From an uncultured Saprospiraceae bacterium (GTDB lineage Bacteria; Bacteroidota; Bacteroidia; Chitinophagales; Saprospiraceae): a DNA stretch of 64,000 nt. Below are positions 17,889 to 30,000 of the stretch, in pieces (the stretch's first letter is position 1; each line of letters starts with the position of its first letter). The notes beneath the pieces were generated by a model. The model saw only the letters and a program-made list of their open reading frames with translations. It was not told where the DNA came from and searched no databases. The stretch spans positions 372,001 to 436,000 of the forward strand of contig CALLPN010000003.1 in NCBI GenBank assembly GCA_938015435.1. Reading direction: 5' to 3'. Made by a program: the position numbers and the translations under genes.

Positions 17889-20234
17889 ATGAAGAAGTTT
17901 ATCTATACTGTTTTTACGCTTTGTTTTACATTAACGATCACTGCACAGGTGAGTTTTCAAAGATTGTACGATGTAGTACAAGATTCGACGCACATACTAA
18001 CCGATGGTATCGCTACTCGTGATGGTGGTTTTGCCACATTAGGTAATAATGTAGTTGTAGAAAATAATGCTGGAATAATTCATAGAGCGATATTTACTAC
18101 CTATGACTCTAAGGGTGAAATTCAATTAGCCAAAGATATTTATCTAGCGGATAGTACAAGGTTACTTAGTACTTCAGAACTAACACAAGTAGATAATGGA
18201 TCATTCGTAATATCTGCTAATCTCGATGAAATGGATCTCAGTAATTGTGTAGTGGCTTTAGATGCTATCACTGCAGAACCAATCTGGTCAAGAAGAGTAG
18301 CGGATGAAACTCAATTAAAAATAAGCTTAAGCTCAATGCCAGGGAATGAAGTGGTAGCCGGATCTACCAATGTTCAAGAAGGCATAAGTATTTGGTTGTC
18401 TAGAATTAATGCAATCACCGGAACAGATGTTTGGGCTAAAGAATATATAGCTCTAGACGAAGATAGTAATGATGCCCCAGCGGATCTATTTGATTTACAT
18501 GTATCTACTATCGATTCTTCTATAATTATGACTGGACAGTCTGTGGTGGGAGGAACGACTCTAGGATATCATACTACAAAAGTCGATAGAAATGGAGAGG
18601 TAATATGGTCTAGACATGTTGAAAGTGCGCCAGAAGGATTAAATTTTCAACCACTTGGAGTAACAGAAGCAACGGATACTTCTGTATATGTAACCGGTAG
18701 AATTGCATTCAACGATGGTGTTACATTGATTAATAGCCTGTTTGTAACTAAGTATGACAAACTAGGTAAAGTATTGTGGGTCAAAGAATTAACAGGAGCA
18801 AATAACACTTTTCATAATGGTAATGATATAGTAGCACTAGGTAATAATCTTGTCATAAGTACATTAGGTACTGAAACAGGACTAGAAACTGAATCTGGCA
18901 TGATCGAAATAGATACTGCTGGAGTTGTTCTCAATTCTCAGGTGTACAGAGATACTATGACTTTTTTTGGTCTTGCTGGGGGATTAAGTACAACGATAGA
19001 TGGTGGATTAGCCTTGTTTACTACACGATTTGAGCAACCATTAGAACTTGTATCAGACATCGTTAAAACAGGAGCAGATCTTACTACTCCTTGTAGTAGT
19101 CCTGGATCAGGTACATTAGAAGACGTTCCTTTTAGATCTCTGTCTTTGGGTTGGATTGTTACAGATTTTGAAGATTCTGATACGCTAGAGACAGATATAT
19201 CTAACGTGAATTATTACGATGTACCTAAGATATCGCCAAGCCCAGACCAATGGTGTCCCAATGAGCAGATTATCGATACACTGGACGCTACACCATCACC
19301 TCTTCCTGATGGCGAGATTACATATGAGTGGATGGGACCTGGAGTAGATGGAGCAATGACATCGTCAGTAGTTGGTATGGAAGAAGGAGAATATATGGTT
19401 ACCGTGACGATCAATGATAAACATTGTTACACACTATGTGATACTGTTAATATTTCAAGATTAAGCGAACCCACAGCGGCTATTGGAATAGACGAATCAC
19501 AATACTGTAATGAGGGTACAATTAGCTTAATAGCCCAATTCACAGGTGTACCAGATATTCAAGATTTCATTTGGAATACTGAAGAAACTACAACTTCAAT
19601 AACTACAGACGTAGCCGGAACATTTTCTTATTCATTTACGGACGGATGTGGAGAGACGGCATTTGCTGAAGCAATTGTCACACTTCCTATACTAGATTTG
19701 AGTGTAAGTACTTTTGTTGATTATGGTGCAGATTGTTCAGACTCTACGGCTACTCTAACAGCAACTGTGTCGCCTAGTGATCTCCAAAATATTGTAATAT
19801 ATGAATGGAAGAATAATACAGTTAGTAGTGACATTATTTCTACTAATAATCCTTTCATAGTTGCTACGGATGGAGATTATACCGTTGAAGTGAAATATTG
19901 TAATGAATCTGATGATAGTAATATAACCGTAAATATTCCAATTATAGGAGATCTCCAATGGCCTAAAGTGTTTTTCCCTAGAGGTGAAGAAGAAGTCAAT
20001 AGAACTTTTGGTCCTTACAATGCTTGTGATAGAACGATTTCGAATTATACGCTTAAAATCTATAACAGATGGGGCAATGAGGTTTTCACATCCGACAATA
20101 TTGATTCAGAGTGGAATGGTCAGCATGGAGGATCAGATAGTGCCTCTGCAGTATATGTATGGGTAGCAGAGTATACTATAAATGGAGATGACGAACCTAA
20201 AATTGACAAAGGAGACGTTACACTACTTAGATAA
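17889..20234 (+). CDS. Secreted protein with T9SS type B sorting domain
   Basis: This 781-residue exported protein starts at the ATG at 17889, which opens directly into a signal peptide (MKKFIYTVFTLC ... TAQ); an upstream TTG/ATG extension would place 22 residues before it and overlaps the -7 element. The first ~420 residues look like a beta-propeller of repeated strands ending in W-x-K/R (IWSRRV, VIWSRHV, VLWVKEL). Two Ig/PKD-like segments follow (EYMVTVTINDKHCYTLCDTV and DGDYTVEVKYC). The end is the gliding-motility C-terminal type (LKIYNRWGNEVFTS, then YVWVAEYTINGD), i.e. T9SS type B (CHU_C). The ligand is unknown. Confidence 0.9.
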   Translation: MKKFIYTVFTLCFTLTITAQVSFQRLYDVVQDSTHILTDGIATRDGGFATLGNNVVVENNAGIIHRAIFTTYDSKGEIQLAKDIYLADSTRLLSTSELTQVDNGSFVISANLDEMDLSNCVVALDAITAEPIWSRRVADETQLKISLSSMPGNEVVAGSTNVQEGISIWLSRINAITGTDVWAKEYIALDEDSNDAPADLFDLHVSTIDSSIIMTGQSVVGGTTLGYHTTKVDRNGEVIWSRHVESAPEGLNFQPLGVTEATDTSVYVTGRIAFNDGVTLINSLFVTKYDKLGKVLWVKELTGANNTFHNGNDIVALGNNLVISTLGTETGLETESGMIEIDTAGVVLNSQVYRDTMTFFGLAGGLSTTIDGGLALFTTRFEQPLELVSDIVKTGADLTTPCSSPGSGTLEDVPFRSLSLGWIVTDFEDSDTLETDISNVNYYDVPKISPSPDQWCPNEQIIDTLDATPSPLPDGEITYEWMGPGVDGAMTSSVVGMEEGEYMVTVTINDKHCYTLCDTVNISRLSEPTAAIGIDESQYCNEGTISLIAQFTGVPDIQDFIWNTEETTTSITTDVAGTFSYSFTDGCGETAFAEAIVTLPILDLSVSTFVDYGADCSDSTATLTATVSPSDLQNIVIYEWKNNTVSSDIISTNNPFIVATDGDYTVEVKYCNESDDSNITVNIPIIGDLQWPKVFFPRGEEEVNRTFGPYNACDRTISNYTLKIYNRWGNEVFTSDNIDSEWNGQHGGSDSASAVYVWVAEYTINGDDEPKIDKGDVTLLR

Positions 20235-20264
20235 TTATAACTAAAATAGACCAAGGCAATTTTT

Positions 20265-21374
20265 ATGAAGATACATCCATTTCAAGCTATCTATCCTAAC
20301 TTGACTTTGGTCACTTCGCCAGACTCTTTCTTTGGTAGCATGAAGCAAAATTATCCGGAGTTTGTCAAGTCTGGATTTTTTCATAAGTCAGCACAAGATG
20401 CAATCTATATCTATCAAATCGAATCTGAAGAACATAGCTATAGAGCCATCATCGCGGCTAATGATATCCAAGATATAGACGATCGCAAAATACTTAAGCA
20501 CGAAGAAACACTCTCTACCAAAGAGCAAAGTATGATGCAGTTGATCCTACAGCGTAACGCTATGATTAAGCCAGTACTGCTAGCTTACGAAGGCAATAAG
20601 GAGATCAATTTATTCATTGCCAAAGAGATGGATAGTCTGAGACCTTTCTTCAAATTAGATTTTGAAGAGACTCAAGAATCCCACACGCTGTATGCAATTA
20701 CAAGTCGCAAGAAAGTAGCCAAGCTTCAAAAATTATTTAAAGAAAAAGTAAAGAAGTGTTACATCGCAGATGGACACCATAGAGTATCTACATCATCTAT
20801 ATTAAGTAAAGGAGATCACTTACACAAGGATCAATTAAACAGTTTACTTTCTGTTTATTTTCCATTCGAAGAGTTAGATATATACGATTATAATCGATCT
20901 ATACAGCTACAAGAAGAAATGTCGGAAGCCCAAATTGTGGTTCGGTTGTCTAAGATTTTTAGGATATCGGAACTCGATAAAGCCGCTAAGCCCAAGAAGA
21001 AGCATCACATCACAATGCAACTTGGTAAGAGATGGTATCTATTAAAATGGAAAAAAAGAATCATAGAAAAGTATCATGCAGACGGATTAGTTTTGGATGC
21101 AGATCTTTTGAATAGGTATGTATTAGACGACATACTAGAAGTAGAAGATATTAGGACTGATCTTAGGGTGAAGTATATCGCGGGCACCTTAGGTACAGAT
21201 GGGATAGAAAAGCTAGCTATGGGTGGCGTTGATCAAAGAAGAGTTGGGTTTTGCCTTTTTGCAGTAACAAAGCAAGAGCTTAGATATATCGCTGATAATG
21301 GTCTCAACCTTCCTCCTAAAAGTACTTGGTTTGAGCCCAGAATAAAAAATGGGGTGATCGTCCAAGAGCTTTAG
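20265..21374 (+). CDS. DUF1015 family protein
   Basis: This 369-residue cytosolic protein belongs to the DUF1015 family, recognised by the N-terminal HPFQAIYPN start, the central IADGHHRVSTSS motif (about residues 167-178) and the C-terminal LPPKSTWFEPRI. The function of the family is not established; in many genomes it neighbours D-3-phosphoglycerate dehydrogenase and aminotransferase genes, which are not seen here. It begins 30 bp after the T9SS protein and ends at a strong hairpin. Confidence 0.9.
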   Translation: MKIHPFQAIYPNLTLVTSPDSFFGSMKQNYPEFVKSGFFHKSAQDAIYIYQIESEEHSYRAIIAANDIQDIDDRKILKHEETLSTKEQSMMQLILQRNAMIKPVLLAYEGNKEINLFIAKEMDSLRPFFKLDFEETQESHTLYAITSRKKVAKLQKLFKEKVKKCYIADGHHRVSTSSILSKGDHLHKDQLNSLLSVYFPFEELDIYDYNRSIQLQEEMSEAQIVVRLSKIFRISELDKAAKPKKKHHITMQLGKRWYLLKWKKRIIEKYHADGLVLDADLLNRYVLDDILEVEDIRTDLRVKYIAGTLGTDGIEKLAMGGVDQRRVGFCLFAVTKQELRYIADNGLNLPPKSTWFEPRIKNGVIVQEL

Positions 21375-21394
21375 TAACAAAATAAATAATAGTC

Positions 21395-21427
21395 AAATGG
21401 GCCGTACCTTATAGGTGCTGCCCATTT
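21395..21427 (+). terminator. Terminator hairpin after DUF1015 gene
   Basis: An outer 8-bp stem AAATGGGC/GCCCATTT extends after a mismatch to a 14-base arm on each side (21395-21408 with 21414-21427) with loop TTATA. The downstream tract is AATATTATAT rather than a T run. Confidence 0.65.
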
Positions 21428-21476
21428 AATATTATATGAAATTTGAAAAAGTAAAATAATTTAGTCAGAAAATATT

Positions 21477-22661
21477 ATGAGAAAAATATCAGCAGATTAC
21501 ATCTACCCCATGGATCAACCTCCGATTAAAGAAGGAGTATTGATCGTTGATAAAGATGGCAAGATCATAAATTTAACAGAGAGAGGAGATCATGATCATG
21601 CTGATCTAGAGATATACAATGGTGTAATAATTCCAGGTATGATCAATACACATTGTCATATGGAGTTGTCGCATATGATCGGCAAGATTCCAACAGGTAC
21701 AGGACTCATTCCATTCATAAGTCAAGTGGTTAAGTTTAGAGATTTTCCTCAAGAAGTAATTGATGACGCTATAGCGGCTGCAGATAGATATATGCATGGA
21801 CAAGGTATAGTGGCTGTAGGTGATATAAGTAATAAAGCAGATACTGCGGCAGTGAAAGCTCTAAGTGATATTAGGTATTATACATTTGTAGAAATGTTTG
21901 ACTTTATACAAGATAGTATGACTGAGCCTATGATCAATCAATACAGCGAAGTATACGCAAAACATAGTGACGAGAATGGAAATAATAAATCTTACGTACC
22001 GCATGCTCCTTACACAGTAAGCGATGGATTATATAAATATATCAAAGACAATAATAAATCAAACAGTACCGTCTCTATTCATAATCAAGAGACAAAACAC
22101 GAGGACGATCTATTCAATTCTAAGACAGGAGACTTTTTAGGATTTTATGAAGGATTTGGGTTTCCGTTAACTGATTTCAAAGCGACAGGAAAGAATTCTA
22201 TCTATCATGCAATGTCTCAAATGGATCCAAATCAACGAACATTATTTGTACATAATACTAGGACTACTTCAGATGATATTGCTGCCACTCAGAAGTGGAG
22301 TAATCAAGTTTACTGGGCGACTTGCGCTAATGCCAATCTGTATATAGAAAACGCTTTACCTAACTATCAAGCCTTCATGGATGCCAAAGCAAACATGACA
22401 ATAGGTACAGATAGTCTTAGTTCTAATTGGCAATTATCAGTCTTCGAAGAAATGAAGACGATCAAGAAATATAATAGTTATATACCTACGTCTACTTTAT
22501 TAGAGTGGGCTACTTACAATGGTGCTAAAGCTCTGGGGTTTGATGATACTCTAGGTAGTTTCACTATTGGGAAAACTCCTGGAGTAGTATTGATAGATTG
22601 CAAGTTGGATAGTGAAGAAGAAATAATACTTACTGACGCTGAAGTGAAGAGACTCACTTAG
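21477..22661 (+). CDS. Amidohydrolase (deaminase-type, ATZ/TRZ-like)
   Basis: This 394-residue metal-dependent hydrolase of the amidohydrolase superfamily has metal ligands in [12 protein letters not shown] (HxH, around residues 57-61), a third His in VPHAPYT, a fourth in FVHNT and the catalytic Asp in IGTDSLSSN (~310). The segment [15 protein letters not shown] is characteristic of Bacteroidota members annotated as aminofutalosine deaminase-like or S-adenosylhomocysteine deaminase-like enzymes. If the former, it would serve menaquinone synthesis by the futalosine route; no other pathway gene is in the window. The start ATG follows a terminator by 50 bp. Confidence 0.85.
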   Translation: MRKISADYIYPMDQPPIKEGVLIVDKDGKIINLTERGDHDHADLEIYNGVIIPGMINTHCHMELSHMIGKIPTGTGLIPFISQVVKFRDFPQEVIDDAIAAADRYMHGQGIVAVGDISNKADTAAVKALSDIRYYTFVEMFDFIQDSMTEPMINQYSEVYAKHSDENGNNKSYVPHAPYTVSDGLYKYIKDNNKSNSTVSIHNQETKHEDDLFNSKTGDFLGFYEGFGFPLTDFKATGKNSIYHAMSQMDPNQRTLFVHNTRTTSDDIAATQKWSNQVYWATCANANLYIENALPNYQAFMDAKANMTIGTDSLSSNWQLSVFEEMKTIKKYNSYIPTSTLLEWATYNGAKALGFDDTLGSFTIGKTPGVVLIDCKLDSEEEIILTDAEVKRLT

Positions 22662-22964
22662 ATTAATAGGAATATGTATTGAATCGATATCACTTCAAAT
22701 TGATCCAGAAATTCTACTACAAAAGATAAATATTATGCTTTTGCGAGTAAGCATCTAAGAGGATCAGAAGCGTCACGATATTAGTAAGAAATACTGCTTT
22801 TTCGGACTAAGATATCTATATCTAACAATAGCTTAAGAGCTGACAAAAAGTATCAATATTTAAAGTGGCTATTAAGAATTCCAGTCCACAGATTGTGGAC
22901 GGAATTTAGACAAGATCGAACATAAACTACGTTGACCAGTTTAGCTATTAGTCAAATTAACTTA
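22662..22964. other. Convergent intergenic region
   Basis: The gap lies between the convergent amidohydrolase (+) and anti-sigma-like gene (-). Apart from the bidirectional terminator at 22877-22906 I see no gene or promoter motif. Confidence 0.5.
22877..22906. terminator. Bidirectional terminator hairpin
   Basis: A 13-bp stem with one bulged A (AATTCC-a-GTCCACA with TGTGGACGGAATT) closes on a 3-base loop. It can serve both the amidohydrolase on the + strand and the anti-sigma-like gene on the - strand. Confidence 0.65.
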
Positions 22965-23201
22965 TTATACTACCTTGATGTTGTTCTTGATATTCTGTAT
23001 TAGGTCAGGAGATACAGCTGGTCTTGTAACGTTATTCCTAATAAAGTCACGGATGTTTTTCTCTTGATTGAAAATCTTGTGACATGTAGAATCTGAGTCT
23101 ACTTTGTTAAGAAGGTTTTGTTTAGCGTCGGTAGTAAGAGCGTTATCAAAATACAGATTGATACTTTCTCTTATCTCATTAATGTTTTCAAAATTAGGCA
23201 T
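22965..23201 (-). CDS. Small anti-sigma-like protein
   Basis: This 78-residue protein is encoded behind an ECF sigma factor on the same strand. Its pattern, an N-terminal helix (INEIRESINLYFDNALT) and a C-terminal amphipathic helix ending RPAVSPDLIQNIKNNI, resembles the small Bacteroidota anti-sigma proteins that follow sigma-H/RpoE-type genes. Those usually carry an HxxxCxxC zinc motif; here only one Cys-His pair (TCHK, residues ~39-42) remains, so zinc binding is doubtful. The assignment rests mainly on gene position and helix pattern. Confidence 0.6.
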   Translation of the reverse strand: MPNFENINEIRESINLYFDNALTTDAKQNLLNKVDSDSTCHKIFNQEKNIRDFIRNNVTRPAVSPDLIQNIKNNIKVV

Positions 23202-23283
23202 GGCTTTGTTTGATTTATCAAGAATTAATTAAAATTAAATAATCAAAAACAGAAACTATCGATCAGAATAGAACTGCATGTAA

Positions 23284-23301
23284 GAAGCGAATAGTCGCTT
23301 C
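23284..23301 (-). terminator. Hairpin between sigma and anti-sigma genes
   Basis: A perfect 7-bp stem GAAGCGA/TCGCTTC closes on a 4-base loop. No T run follows on the minus strand. It could attenuate read-through from the sigma gene into the anti-sigma gene. Confidence 0.4.
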
Positions 23302-23373
23302 CCCAAAAACAAAAATAAATATCAAAGGTCAGCACTCAATGAATACTTTCCTTACATAACTTGTCATTATACA

Positions 23374-24006
23374 TTACTCCTCTTCGCTTTTGCCTTTTAT
23401 TGCTTTGCGATTTCCTCTCTTATCTTCGTACCCAATTTTCTGAGCATATTTTAGGAGCTTTTCTTTGAGCATATTTCTAGCTCTAAACAATCTTGACCTC
23501 ACAGTACCAATAGGTACATCGATGATCTTAGATATTTCTTCATATGTAAACCCTTCGATATCACATAACAGAACTACTGTTCTAAAATCAATAGGAAGTG
23601 AGTTGATCGCTATAGTCACCTCATCACCCATCATATTTTCAAAGATCTCAGCTCTAAGGTCATGATAACCATTACCCGCATTATCATCACTATTGTGATA
23701 ATTAACGATCTCTTCAAAATCAACTTGCTGAGGACGCTTACTTTTTTTCCTGTATTGGTTGATGTAAGCGTTCTTCAGGATTTTAAACAGCCATGCTTTT
23801 GCATTAGTTCCCTGTATGTATTTATCTATGAATCGGTGAGCCTTCATGTAGGTCTCCTGTACAAGGTCATTGGCATCCTCCTCGTTGTAAGATAGGTGGT
23901 ATGCAAAGGTTTTCAGAGCATTGATATGAGGAAAGAGCTCCTCTTCAAATACTTTTTCGTGCTCGGTTTTTTCTTTATTTCTCAAACTTAAATCAATTGG
24001 TAGCAA
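23374..24006 (-). CDS. ECF sigma factor (RpoE/SigH-like)
   Basis: This 210-residue alternative sigma factor has region 2 visible as LSYNEEDANDLVQETYMKAHRF ... NAKAWLFKILKNAYINQYRKK (residues ~38-85) and region 4 as LPIDFRTVVLLCDIEGFTYEEISKIIDVPIGTVRSRLFRARNML (~140-183). It begins at TTG (24006); no ATG exists before region 2, so a non-ATG start is required. A hairpin (GTCTAC 24023-24028 with GTAGAC 24041-24046) sits in the presumed leader. A small anti-sigma-like gene follows after 172 bp. The stimulus is unknown. Confidence 0.92.
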   Translation of the reverse strand: MLPIDLSLRNKEKTEHEKVFEEELFPHINALKTFAYHLSYNEEDANDLVQETYMKAHRFIDKYIQGTNAKAWLFKILKNAYINQYRKKSKRPQQVDFEEIVNYHNSDDNAGNGYHDLRAEIFENMMGDEVTIAINSLPIDFRTVVLLCDIEGFTYEEISKIIDVPIGTVRSRLFRARNMLKEKLLKYAQKIGYEDKRGNRKAIKGKSEEE

Positions 24007-24375
24007 CTATAATATATAATAAGTCTACCTGTTGCTGGCAGTAGACGTTTTGTAATCTCTAGTATTATCTGTGTGTATTTGCTCGCTAACCTTGCATTAC
24101 TTTGGCACTGAGCATGATAGAATTAATAGAACCTTCATAATGAGGACCTTACTCTAAGTTATAATGTTACACACATCTCGAAAAAACTTTATTTTTCGAG
24201 TAATCAGTAATCTTGGATTCTTCGTTAAATACGATGAAAATAAATTGGGGTGAATACATCACACCTAATTACCAACTCTAACTAAAACCCAGTATAATGT
24301 ACGTGTTTTCTACGCCAACACTGCCACATTCCACAAATGAACGTTTTTAAACATCTGCAATGCTAAAAGCCACGC
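24007..24375. other. Gap between gyrB and the ECF sigma gene
   Basis: The 369-bp gap contains a 9-bp stem (CTCGAAAAA 24177-24185 with TTTTTCGAG 24192-24200), placed suitably to end the gyrB transcript on the minus strand, and the small hairpin at 24023-24046 in front of the sigma gene. No coding frame or clear TAnnTTTG element is seen. Confidence 0.5.
24177..24200 (-). terminator. Possible gyrB terminator
   Basis: A 9-bp A/T-heavy stem capped by CTCG/CGAG lies 176 bp beyond the gyrB stop on its downstream side. It is weak because half of the stem is A-T pairs. Confidence 0.4.
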
Positions 24376-26400
<2,025 letters not shown>

Positions 26401-26522
26401 TTAAGAGGTAATCCTTTGATTATGAATGTTTTTCGTGATGGAATAGACACAAGTAGTTTCTATTGTTCAGGTGGCCTCTGTATTAGTTTAAAAATGGGCA
26501 TCATATTTATCCTATTTACCCA

Positions 26523-26530
26523 TATCTTTG
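26523..26530 (+). promoter_or_regulatory. -7 element of tsaE
   Basis: An exact TATCTTTG ends only 6 bp before the ATG at 26537. Transcription would begin at or within a few bases of the start codon, giving a leaderless or near-leaderless mRNA. Confidence 0.6.
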
Positions 26531-26536
26531 CCTTAT

Positions 26537-26974
26537 ATGAATGACTCTAAGGCACATACCATCTATATCTCTCATCTAGAGAAAGTCCCTGCAGCTGCAA
26601 AGCAGATCATAGAAATCATAGGTGATCAACGAATTGTATTACTTCATGGTGATCTCGGTGCAGGTAAGACTACTCTCACACAGCAGATAGTATCCACTTT
26701 GGGATATACTGGATCGACTAGTAGCCCTACTTACTCGTTGGTCAATGAATATGAAAGCCTTAATGGCCCTATTTATCATATGGATCTTTATAGATTGAAT
26801 GATATCGATGAAGCTTATGATATTGGATTGGAAGATTATCTATTCTCAGGGTATTACTGCTTTATAGAATGGCCTAATCTTCTCATGGATATGATCGAAG
26901 GCGAGCCATATGTAGAAATTAAGATTGAGCATATGGAAGAGGGAATGAGAAGTGTGGAGATCATTATTCATTAA
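26537..26974 (+). CDS. tsaE: tRNA threonylcarbamoyladenosine ATPase TsaE
   Basis: TsaE is the P-loop ATPase that works with TsaB and TsaD to make t6A37 in tRNA. The 145-residue protein has Walker A GDLGAGKTTLTQ (residues ~35-46), the conserved TSSPTYSLVNEY and YHMDLYRL segments, and FIEWPNLL. The ATG at 26537 is chosen over a TTG three codons upstream that lies within the -7 element. It is divergent from gyrB. Confidence 0.94.
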   Translation: MNDSKAHTIYISHLEKVPAAAKQIIEIIGDQRIVLLHGDLGAGKTTLTQQIVSTLGYTGSTSSPTYSLVNEYESLNGPIYHMDLYRLNDIDEAYDIGLEDYLFSGYYCFIEWPNLLMDMIEGEPYVEIKIEHMEEGMRSVEIIIH

Positions 26975-27022
26975 TTGGAATTTACTCTAATCTGCTTCAT
27001 CCTGTGACGATAAATTCCAGTT
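26973..27022 (+). terminator. Stem-loop behind tsaE
   Basis: A 12-base inverted repeat (26973-26984 with 27011-27022, one G-U pair) with a 26-base loop overlaps the tsaE stop codon. It is followed by GATAAAAGG, without a T run, so it is only a possible terminator. Confidence 0.4.
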
Positions 27023-27096
27023 GATAAAAGGTACAGAACGCTTTTCGTTTTTATTCCAATTGAGCGAATCTCAATATTAAAGCAGAGGGTAAATGC

Positions 27097-30000
27097 TTAC
27101 AATACCTCTTCACCAATTCTATCCAAGATGGCTTTTACTTCCCTTAGATTCTTGCACTTTTCTTTGATCACAAGTAAGAAACTTTTAGATTGCTTGAGTG
27201 TTAATCCCATCTTCTGTCCATCAGTAGATACAAATTTTAATATCTTTTGAAATAACTCAGATTCGAAATAACTTGACTGTGCATTGGCTACAAAGAAGCA
27301 ACGTAATTTATTGTTTTTATAGGATAATCTTTCGAAGCCTAATTCTTTACAGATCCATCTTAGACGGAGTGCATCTACAAGTTCGTCGACTTGCTTAGGT
27401 ATTGGTCCAAATCTATCTTTGAGCTTCGCTTTGAATGAGGTTAGACCTTCTTCATCAGAAATTGTATCTAACTCTGTATACAGTGTTAACCTTTCCTGGA
27501 TCACAGGAATATATGCATCAGGAATCAACATCTCTATGTCAGTATCGATTTCTACATCTCTAACATATTGCCTCTTCTTATCGAGGTCTTCTTTGAAGAG
27601 ATCTTTGAATTCTGTTTCCTTAAGTTCGTGTACGGCTTCTTCGAGTATCTTCTGATAAGTTTCGAATCCTATGTCGGATATAAATCCACTTTGCTCTCCT
27701 CCAAGTAAGTTTCCAGCACCTCTAATATCAAGATCTTTCATGGCTATTTGAAATCCACTTCCAAGGTCAGAATTTTCTTCTAGAGTACGTATACGCTTCC
27801 TCGCATCAGAGGTCAATACAGATACTGGTGGAGCGAATAAATAGCAGAAAGCTTTACGATTAGATCTTCCTACACGTCCACGCAATTGGTGGAGATCACT
27901 CATACCAAAATTCTGAGCATTGTTGATTATGATCGTATTGGCATTAGCGATATCAAGACCAGTTTCTATGATATTAGTACATACAAGTACATCATATTTG
28001 TAATCAATAAAGTCTATCAATTTTTTTTCTAAATCTCTTGCTTCTAACTGACCATGAGCCATACCTATTTCTATATCTGGACATAATCTCTTGATCATAC
28101 CCGCGATATCTGGAAGAGACTTTACACGATTATGTACAAAGAATACTTGACCACCTCGATTCACTTCGTAATAGATGGCGTCTTTGATTAATTCATCATT
28201 AAATATCCTTCGCTCCGTATGTATGGGTTGACGATTTGGTGGTGGAGTCCTTATGATAGATAGATCTCTAGCAGCCATCAATGAGAACTGTAGCGTCCTT
28301 GGTATAGGCGTCGCGGTTAGAGTAAGTGTATCTACATTCACTTTCATTCCACGAAGTTTTTCTTTGGCTGCTACACCAAATTTTTGCTCTTCGTCTATTA
28401 CTAGTAAACCTAGATCTGCAAATTTTATTTTCTTATTTAATATGGCATGTGTTCCAATAAGGATCTCTATTTTACCAGCTTCTAACTCTTTATATATTTG
28501 CGTTTTTTCTTTGGCAGTACGAAATCTATTGACGTAATCTATATTGACACCAAACTCCTTTAGCCTTTCCGAAAAAGTCTTATAATGCTGTAAAGCAAGT
28601 ATGGTAGTAGGTACCAGTATGGCTACTTGTTTTCCATCAGTTACACACTTAAAAGCAGCTCGGATTGCGATCTCAGTTTTCCCAAATCCTACATCACCAC
28701 AGATCAATCGATCCATAGGATGTTCCTTCATCATATCCTCTTTAGTCTCTATGGTTGCCTTCTCTTGATCAGGTGTATCTTGATAGATAAATGAAGCTTC
28801 AAGTTCATTTTGTAGATATCCATCTGGAGGGAATGCATGACCTTTAGATGCTTTACGTTTAGCATAAAGTTTGATCAGCTCTTTGGCCATATCCCTGACC
28901 TTTCTTTTGGTCGAAGATTTGAGTTTTTTCCATGCATCTCCACCAATCTTACTTAGCTTAGGTGGTGTTCCATCTTTACCTTTAAATTTTGATATTTTAT
29001 GAAGACTATTGATACTTACATAGAGTACATCATTGTTTTGATAAAACAATCTTAGCGACTCTTGCTTGTGACCATTGATGTCAATTTTCTCTAGTCCAGA
29101 GTAACGACCTACTCCATGATCTATATGCGTTACAAAATCTCCAGGCTTGAGTTCGCGCATCATCTTGAGACTCATCGCTTGCTCCTTAGTAAAGCCTTTT
29201 TTCAGTTTGTACTTATGGAACCTTTCAAAGATTTGGTGATCTGTATAGCAAGCTATATTTAGTTGCTTATCTACAAATCCCGCATGTATCGCTTTATTGA
29301 CTGGATGAAAATCTAATTGCGCATTAAGATCTTCAAATATCTTATAAAATCTTTCTATCTGTCGACTACTATCTGTAAATAGATAATTGGTAAACCCTTC
29401 CTTCTCTTTGAGTTTCATATCCTCGATAAGAAGCGAAAAGTTTTTGTTGAAACTAGATTGAGTATTGGTTTCATAATCTATTACCAAATCTGGATCTATA
29501 GATATTGCGCCTTTACGTTCAAGGATCATATGATGATCACTTATGGCAGCCATCGTTTCATTAGGATATATAAATGCTCTCTCTTCAAATGCTTGCTTTA
29601 GTTCACTATCTTCTTGAGTCTTGAGGACTTTGGCAAACTCTTCACATTTATCAAAACAGATCTGCAGTTTATCTAGTAAAACATCAAAATCTTTGACCCA
29701 TACCACCGAGTTAGCATCGAGGACATCGAATAAGGGTACTTTTTGATTTTGCTTAAACTTGCTGTTGATATTGGGAATGATACTTACCGTGGCAATGTTT
29801 TGTACAGAGAGTTGATTAGTGGGATTAAATGTTCTGATACTCTCCACTTCATCATCGAATAATTCTATACGATAAGGCCATTCATTACCGTAAGAAAATA
29901 TATCTATGATTCCACCTCTGATCGAAAATTGGCCTGGCTCGTATACAAAATCTGTCCGCTCAAATCCATAATCTACTAAGATTTCGATCATCGTATCGAT

